A stretch of DNA of 36,672 bases from an uncultured Actinomycetaceae bacterium. GTDB lineage: Bacteria; Actinomycetota; Actinomycetes; Actinomycetales; Actinomycetaceae. The DNA lies in contig CABQJD010000012.1 in assembly GCA_902464405.1 (NCBI GenBank), forward strand, positions 1 to 36,672, written 5' to 3'. The position numbers were made by a program, and so were the translations under genes. Positions 32,109 through 36,672 of the stretch are shown here, in pieces; the first letter of the stretch is position 1, and the number at the start of each line of letters is the position of its first letter. The notes beneath the pieces are model-generated. The model saw only the letters and a program-made list of their open reading frames with translations, was not told where the DNA came from and did not search any database.

Positions 32109-32564
32109 TCACTTTCCGAGCTGAACTGTCCACTCAGGCGGAACGTCAACTCCAGAATCCTCATCTTTTTCGGCCTGCTCGAAAGTCTCATGAATAATGC
32201 CCTGCGCATGGTGAGACGGCGAATAAATCGCATAAAGTCGCAAAGGCTCATCGCCAGTATTGATGACGTTATGCCACTTTCCTGCTGGAACGAGAATAGC
32301 CCAGCCGTCAGAAACTTCCTGCTCAAACGTCAAATCGTCTTCCGAATCTCCCATGACGACTTTCCCTTTGCCAGCATCAAGGCGAAGGAACTGATCGTTA
32401 TCAGGGTGAGCTTCAAGCCCAATCGACTCCCCTACAGGGATAGACATCAACGTCACCTGCAAAAACTTTCCCGTCCATACCGTCGTGCGGTAATTCGTAT
32501 TGCTGCATGTTTCATTTTCCAGATCGAAAACGAACGGTTCAGGGCCAATATCGCGTATAGTCAT
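32109..32564 (-). CDS. cupin domain-containing protein
   Basis: 151 aa, a single small beta-barrel. The two cupin motifs are visible: G-X5-H with IGLEAHPDNDQFLRLDAGKG, and the second motif PAGKWHNVINTGDEPLRLY. The first motif has His followed by Asp where many cupins have a second His. Such proteins bind a metal and serve as sugar isomerases, dioxygenases or binding proteins; substrate unknown. The ATG at 32564 has a GGAG-type site (AAGGAG). A strong terminator follows. It is unrelated in function to the flanking surface genes as far as can be seen. Confidence 0.88.
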   Translation of the reverse strand: MTIRDIGPEPFVFDLENETCSNTNYRTTVWTGKFLQVTLMSIPVGESIGLEAHPDNDQFLRLDAGKGKVVMGDSEDDLTFEQEVSDGWAILVPAGKWHNVINTGDEPLRLYAIYSPSHHAQGIIHETFEQAEKDEDSGVDVPPEWTVQLGK

Positions 32565-32855
32565 GTTTTCTCCTTAGCACTATCGATGAGTGAATATACT
32601 TTTCTTTAGAATTTGAATTTGCGCAATCGTCACAGCGCGTGACGAAGCTGCATGCGGTGTATCCACCTGCCTTCTACCCTATCAGGGCTGGCACTAAAGC
32701 GCATATTATACGCCTACATAATAAGACGAAAGTCCATAGTACGCCTATATTCCAAGCAAAAACCTTTCGTAGTATAATAATTACGCCATTTACAAAAAAT
32801 CTGCCCGTCTATCTGCCTGCATATGCGGCAAAACGGCATACAAGAAAGATTCACA
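32565..32855. other. divergent intergenic region
   Basis: Lies between the divergent starts of the cupin and the helical-repeat adhesin. It holds the TATAAT at 32773-32778 but no gene. Confidence 0.4.
32773..32778 (+). promoter_or_regulatory. perfect -10 box for the helical-repeat adhesin
   Basis: TATAAT with a weak TTCCAA 17 bp upstream (32750-32755). The expected transcript start is at about 32785, giving a ~70-nt leader before the ATG at 32856. Confidence 0.5.
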
Positions 32856-32993
32856 ATGAAAACCCGAAATTATCATGGCGTAAGTCTTACTCGCCGTTTA
32901 AGCATCAGCGCTGCGGTCTTCGCTGTCGCATTTTTGGCGCAACCTCTGGCTCCAGCTTCGCATTCGCCGATCCTGGCACTCCCCCCCCGGTAG
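32856..32993 (+). CDS. signal-peptide ORF of the helical-repeat adhesin (phase OFF)
   Basis: Starts ATG 32856 and encodes a classic secretion signal: basic MKTRNYHGVSLTRR, then LSISAAVFAVAFLAQ. As written it runs through eight C and stops at TAG 32991. With seven or ten C it would continue in frame into the adhesin. An alternative is that both the TTTTT at 32931-32935 and the C tract are one base short; that pair of changes would give a signal ending FAFA before DPGTPPP. Confidence 0.65.
   Translation: MKTRNYHGVSLTRRLSISAAVFAVAFLAQPLAPASHSPILALPPR
32981..32988. repeat. homopolymer of 8 C in the adhesin coding strand
   Basis: Count verified by an overlapping frame (ACT CCC CCC CCG GTA). It separates the secretion signal from the mature adhesin. 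Confidence 0.95.
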
Positions 32994-33081
32994 CGCAGAT
33001 GAAGACCCAGCAGCCAACCAAGTATTTACTATCCCAGCAGACGCAACCACTCCTGAAGCTCTCAATAAACTGCTGCAAGGT

Positions 33082-35073
33082 TTGAACGACACAGTTGAAA
33101 ACAACTCTGCAATCCAGAAAATGAACGAGCTTGGGAAAACTATTAACGTTGAGCAAGGAAAAGTTGCAGAGCTGACCAGCAATTTCGGCGGGTGGACGCC
33201 CGTTGATAGCGGTAAATTTGCTATTGCTCAAAAAACAGATAAAGATATTTTCCCTATCGAGACGGTGAACGTCACCAATAATCCAAATAAATATACTGCC
33301 TATCCACAAGAAAGCTCCTTCGATAGAAGCAGCAATTATATTCTTTTACTAGCAAAGCCACGAACTGCCAAAAACAGCGACGACCAAGCCGTCGATAATT
33401 CCATATATGTTTCTACGGGAAAATCAGGCGATTATTCTGCTGGCACTGTTGGTTTTAACGGTATTGAAAAGACTTTTAAAGCATATTCTCCCGAGACTGG
33501 CTCGCATGCGGTTATCTCATTCAAAACTGGATATACAGGCGATCTTAACGGAACGAAAGCTCAATACAAGGTAGAAGTTTTCAAAGGAACAGATGCCGCA
33601 AATGCTAATAAACTTTACGAAACGACGTTTAAGCCCGATCAAAAATCAGAAACCGAAAAGCACACCGTAGTGCCAGCAACAGACGGAACTAATAAGACCG
33701 TCAAAATTCCAGAAGGCAATACCGAGCAGCAAGCAAACGAAGCGCTCGCACAAGATGCCCCAAACGGTAATAATGGGACGTTCACAAGTAAAGAAATTTC
33801 TATCCCTAAAGGCACTACTGAATACACGGTACGCATCAGCTCGGCAGATAATATGCGTCTCGGTATGAGCTATCAGGCTCCATTCTTGCAGTACGCACTT
33901 CCACTCACTGGCGTTGATTTCAGTATCACTCAAGACACAAAAGCTGCCGCTAAAATGGTGCTCCAAAAAATGTACGATTCACTGGCTGGCACCCAAGAAG
34001 CCGATACGAAGAAGATGACGAGCGAAAGCGTCACGCCATATAAGGAAAAACTTGATGCCGCCAAGAATCTTTTGGCTCAAGCTGATCTTGCTGCAACTTC
34101 TGAATACAAGAACGCCGCTCAGGAAGCAATGACGGCAAAAGATGCCCTCGTTCCTGCAGAAAAATCAGCGATTGAAAAAATCACTATTGCTGCTCAAGAA
34201 AAAATGGATGTAATCGCAGCCAACAGCACACTCAGCCCTGCCGAGCAGGAGAAGTTTAAAAAACTGGTAGAAGATAAGAAAACAGAAGCTCTCACGGCAG
34301 TGAAAAATGCTGCAGATACTGCCGCTATCATCTCCGCACAAGATAAAGGGCTTGCCGAGATAGCGAAGATCAACCCTGTGGGGCATGAGGCCGCGAAGAA
34401 AGCGATCAACGACGCACTCACCGCGAAAACAACCGAGATCACCAACAACACCAGCCTCACCGACGCCGAGAAAAACACAGCGATCCAACAAGCACAAACA
34501 ATCGCAACCACACAACTCGACGCCATCAACAACCAACCAACCACAACCACAACCCCCGACGAAGCAGCAACAGCCCAACAAGCCATCACCACTGCTACAC
34601 AAACAGGAGTAAACTCAATCAACCAAATCAACCCTGTGGGGCATGAGGCCGCGAAGAAAGCGATCAACGACGCACTCACCGCGAAAACAACCGAGATCAC
34701 CAACAACACCAGCCTCACCGACGCCGAGAAAAACACAGCGATCCAACAAGCACAAACAATCGCAACCACACAACTCGACGCCATCAACAACCAACCAACC
34801 ACAACCACAACCCCCGACGAAGCAGCAACAGCCCAACAAGCCATCAATGAGGCTCGCGATGCGGCTGTGCGTGAGATTGGGAAGATTCAGCCAAAGCCTG
34901 CTGCTAAGCCTTCAAGCCCAAGCGGAAAAGCACATTCAGCAAGCACTCCCACACCGAAGGGGATGCCTAATACTGGATCTACTGGACTTGGGCTGGCTGG
35001 ACTTTGCGGATTGCTGATGGCTGGCGCAGGCATTGCTCTGCGTCTTCGCAGCAAAACTAAAATGAGCGCTTAA
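33082..35073 (+). CDS. MPNTG-anchored surface adhesin with helical repeats
   Basis: 663 aa from the TTG at 33082, but the frame is open back to the C tract and the true N-terminus is probably the signal peptide at 32856. The N-terminal ~300 residues are a beta-rich non-repetitive domain. Next come Ala/Lys-rich helical bundles resembling DUF1542/FIVAR-type repeats, the last two nearly identical (HEAAKKAINDALTAKTTEIT, then NNTSLTDAEKNTAIQQAQ) and joined by a Thr/Pro-rich linker (NNQPTTTTTPDEA). The C-terminus is MPNTG (628-632), a hydrophobic segment and a Lys/Arg tail, a sortase signal. Likely a stalked adhesin; the ligand is unknown. A hairpin terminator follows. Confidence 0.82.
   Translation: MNDTVENNSAIQKMNELGKTINVEQGKVAELTSNFGGWTPVDSGKFAIAQKTDKDIFPIETVNVTNNPNKYTAYPQESSFDRSSNYILLLAKPRTAKNSDDQAVDNSIYVSTGKSGDYSAGTVGFNGIEKTFKAYSPETGSHAVISFKTGYTGDLNGTKAQYKVEVFKGTDAANANKLYETTFKPDQKSETEKHTVVPATDGTNKTVKIPEGNTEQQANEALAQDAPNGNNGTFTSKEISIPKGTTEYTVRISSADNMRLGMSYQAPFLQYALPLTGVDFSITQDTKAAAKMVLQKMYDSLAGTQEADTKKMTSESVTPYKEKLDAAKNLLAQADLAATSEYKNAAQEAMTAKDALVPAEKSAIEKITIAAQEKMDVIAANSTLSPAEQEKFKKLVEDKKTEALTAVKNAADTAAIISAQDKGLAEIAKINPVGHEAAKKAINDALTAKTTEITNNTSLTDAEKNTAIQQAQTIATTQLDAINNQPTTTTTPDEAATAQQAITTATQTGVNSINQINPVGHEAAKKAINDALTAKTTEITNNTSLTDAEKNTAIQQAQTIATTQLDAINNQPTTTTTPDEAATAQQAINEARDAAVREIGKIQPKPAAKPSSPSGKAHSASTPTPKGMPNTGSTGLGLAGLCGLLMAGAGIALRLRSKTKMSA
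34369..34853. repeat. two near-identical 258-bp helical repeats
   Basis: Copy 1 begins at 34369 and copy 2 at 34627 (ATCAACCCTGTGGGGCATGA). They appear identical over about 210 bp, with the shared part of copy 2 ending near 34845-34853. The unit is 86 codons, so recombination changes stalk length in frame. The repeat is richer in CA than its surroundings. Confidence 0.9.
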
Positions 35074-35087
35074 ATATCGGCGCAAGA

Positions 35088-35117
35088 TGCAATGTATGCC
35101 ACCTTGCATACATTGCA
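35088..35117 (+). terminator. hairpin after the helical-repeat adhesin
   Basis: TGCAATGTATG pairs with CATACATTGCA around an 8-nt loop and is followed by TTTAACT. Confidence 0.65.
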
Positions 35118-35127
35118 TTTAACTCAA

Positions 35128-35179
35128 AATAATCTCCCCGAAAGCTGGAAGATTCCTTCTTTCGGGGAGATATTATTTT
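35128..35179. terminator. bidirectional terminator between the adhesin and the sortase
   Basis: AATAATCTCCCCGAAAG and CTTTCGGGGAGATATTATT form a long stem flanked by A/T tracts, between convergent genes. On the minus strand it ends the sortase transcript. Confidence 0.8.
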
Positions 35180-35198
35180 CTCTAAAATTCTAGAGATA

Positions 35199-36149
35199 TT
35201 ATTTCCTCTGCAGTTCTAAGCCAAAGGTTCCATTATCTTTTTCATCATCTGCTTTGAGGGCTTGCGCATTTTCTGCTGGATCTTTGCTATCTTTTTCGCC
35301 ACTTTCTTCAGCCTCTTCATCGTTTTTCTCTTTTTTGGCGAGGTTGATGATAATAACCAAAAGAATTATCAAAGATATGGCAATTGATGCAATAAAGAAA
35401 ATCATCCACAAAGGAAACTGGTAGCCAATAGGCGGCGTTTCTACAGGGTTTGGCAAGACGCGCTCTCCCGTGACGATGAGTCTGTGGCTATTGACCCCGT
35501 AAGGGTGACAGGTAAGAAGAGTGACGAGATCTTGGTTTTCTTCACGCTGCAGCTTGGTGATATCGGTAGGTTCGATGACGGCTGTGGAGCGCACTTTATA
35601 TTTGAGCTTTTCTCCCTGAATCTCGATGTAAAATTCGTCTTCTCTTTCGAGCTTGGTAAGCTCATCAAACATCGTAGAATTTGCGAGGCCAGTGTGCGCT
35701 GTGATGATGGCGTGACGAGTGCGCCCACCAACGGGCAGATCGCTGCCATACAAATGCCCAGCGCCGCGCTGAAGAGTGCTGTGGGATGTGCCATGATAGA
35801 TAGGCAGGCTCACTGAAATTTTGGGAACTTTGACGAGGGCAATTATTCCGTCTGGACCTTTAAGGAGATTCTTGTATTCTTCATAGTCTTTGCTGGCAAT
35901 AGCGCTGGTATGCTCATCTAGATTCTGGTAGGGATCTATAAAGACGTTGTTTTTCTTCTTTTGATTGTAGCGGTCTGCCTGGGCAAGCTGCTCTCGCGTG
36001 GCCTCGTCTGCCTGATCGGAAATATGCCCTTCATAAGCTTTTGAGAGCACTTTTTCTTGATAGTTATTCCAGATCGTAGAAACTAAAGGGTATGAGAGAA
36101 AAAGCACCCCGAGAAACACAATAATAACGGGAAGTATTTTTCTTCTCAT
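35199..36149 (-). CDS. class C (pilin-polymerising) sortase
   Basis: Membrane transpeptidase of 316 aa. N-terminal (residues 5-27) and C-terminal (about 248-270) membrane segments flank the catalytic domain, as in class C enzymes. The lid motif is DPY (72-74). Catalytic residues are His152 (TAHTGL), Cys214 (LLTCHPYG) and Arg223 (SHRLIVTGER). The start is the ATG at 36149 behind GAAAGG; the frame stays open to 36302, but that part has no hydrophobic signal and contains an imperfect duplication. It follows the gene for a ..KTG surface protein on the same strand with a hairpin between them, so it probably polymerises that pilin. Which of the other anchored proteins it handles is unknown. Confidence 0.92.
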   Translation of the reverse strand: MRRKILPVIIVFLGVLFLSYPLVSTIWNNYQEKVLSKAYEGHISDQADEATREQLAQADRYNQKKKNNVFIDPYQNLDEHTSAIASKDYEEYKNLLKGPDGIIALVKVPKISVSLPIYHGTSHSTLQRGAGHLYGSDLPVGGRTRHAIITAHTGLANSTMFDELTKLEREDEFYIEIQGEKLKYKVRSTAVIEPTDITKLQREENQDLVTLLTCHPYGVNSHRLIVTGERVLPNPVETPPIGYQFPLWMIFFIASIAISLIILLVIIINLAKKEKNDEEAEESGEKDSKDPAENAQALKADDEKDNGTFGLELQRK

Positions 36150-36422
36150 ACGTGCCTTTCGTTCATCTATCTTATACGCCTTGCATTCATCTGTCTTATA
36201 TGCGCGCGTTTTGATTATTTTACTGCAGAAAATGCATGATTTCTTGCTGTGATTTTCCTGCAGATTTTTACTGTGAATTCTTGGCGTGCTTTCGAGCATC
36301 AATACGCATATTACGGGTATACGCGTTCGTACGTATCTTCGCTTGCAGCGCGTGCGCGCACAGGCATACTCGCGCCTGCTGCGTTAAAGATCTAAGGTTT
36401 CTTCTGCTTGCATGAAAATACT
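36150..36422. other. spacer upstream of the sortase
   Basis: Contains a duplicated ~24-base segment (TTATACGCCTTGCATTCATC and a related copy near 36160-36205) and no recognised gene. Confidence 0.35.
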
Positions 36423-36458
36423 CGGGAGGCAGAAACACATAATTGTTTCTGCCTCCCG
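36423..36458. terminator. hairpin between the surface protein and the sortase
   Basis: CGGGAGGCAGAAACA pairs perfectly with TGTTTCTGCCTCCCG around a 6-nt loop. It lies 113 bp after the stop of the upstream gene. Partial read-through to the sortase would give more pilin than sortase mRNA, a known arrangement in pilus operons. Confidence 0.75.
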
Positions 36459-36571
36459 TTTGCTTTATACCAGTATCGCTATTGTGCGTGAGCTATGGGA
36501 CCTCATCATGGATTATTTAGATATTCCATAAACTATCCCATAAACGCACGCCTATAAGCGATACTCGCCTA

Positions 36572-36672
36572 TCAGGAGTTCTTCTTTGTGCGAAGATACA
36601 TTCCCGTGCCTGCTCCAACGAGGGCGAGTCCTGCAAGAGCGAAGATAATCACGCCTGTCGCACCCGTCTTTG
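36572..36672 (-). CDS. C-terminal end of an LPXTG-type surface protein (partial)
   Basis: Only the last 32 residues are in the window: KTGATG, then the hydrophobic VIIFALAGLALVGAGTGMYL and the tail RTKKNS. This is the end of a cell-wall sorting signal, most likely LPKTG. Being directly upstream of a class C sortase, the gene is probably the major pilin. The rest lies beyond 36672. Confidence 0.8.
   Translation of the reverse strand, partial: KTGATGVIIFALAGLALVGAGTGMYLRTKKNS

Noticed and set aside
34194..34847. 217-codon minus-strand ORF opposite the helical-repeat adhesin
   Set aside because: It is the shadow of the 258-bp repeats: the same peptide appears twice, codon usage is implausible and the plus-strand adhesin explains the sequence.
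36150..36302. Upstream extension of the sortase to 36302
   Set aside because: The extension holds an imperfect duplication and no signal; ATG 36149 has a good ribosome binding site and starts at the expected membrane anchor.

Overview
The window looks chromosomal, from a Gram-positive actinobacterium of moderate GC (by eye mid-40s to about 50%). Two things point there: the order metG - tatD - rpf - rsmA - ispE, which is conserved from mycobacteria to bifidobacteria, and a tRNA-Ala without an encoded CCA end. The LPXTG-type surface proteins with Rib-like, thioester, CnaB and VaFE domains, a class C sortase and a pair of YhgE/Pip proteins suggest a host-associated low-GC member of Bifidobacteriaceae or Actinomycetaceae. 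I cannot fix the genus from sequence alone.

Layout. 1-2420: an ABC exporter (ATPase + ABC-2 permease), convergent with a MarR-type regulator (2444-3049). 3050-3537: a spacer with a 15-bp minisatellite. 3538-10600: a minus-strand housekeeping block (ispE, rsmA, a G5/lytic transglycosylase resuscitation factor, tatD, metG). 10758-12964: a nicotinamidase with an unusual Asp-rich tail, convergent with an aldo/keto reductase across a palindrome-rich spacer. 13328-13400: tRNA-Ala(CGC). About 13400-20850: an accessory island downstream of the tRNA. It carries phage debris (ArpU-like fragment, HNH endonuclease, broken terminase small subunit), a secreted trypsin-like protease with an adjoining lipoprotein, an M50-like remnant plus ABC ATPase and permease, a multi-pass membrane protein behind a poly-G tract, and a secreted small protein paired with a 4-TM protein that resembles a bacteriocin/immunity arrangement. 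20893-26045: two overlapping YhgE/Pip membrane proteins. 26409-36672: a cell-surface locus with a Rib-repeat LSNTG protein, a thioester/VaFE pilin-type adhesin (LSNTG), a cupin, a helical-repeat adhesin (MPNTG), a class C sortase and the C-terminus of another sorting-signal protein (..KTG).

The most notable pattern is a set of G/C homopolymers of 7-10 bases next to these surface and membrane genes. In two adhesins the tract lies between the secretion signal and the mature protein, and as written the two halves are out of frame (OFF). A one-base change restores the pilin, and a one- or two-base change restores the second adhesin. In two other genes the tract lies in the mRNA leader just before the ribosome binding site. 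This looks like slipped-strand phase variation of the surface, with the caveat that homopolymer miscounts in an assembly would look the same. Short 15-bp repeats and near-identical 228-bp and 258-bp domain repeats add further potential for length variation.
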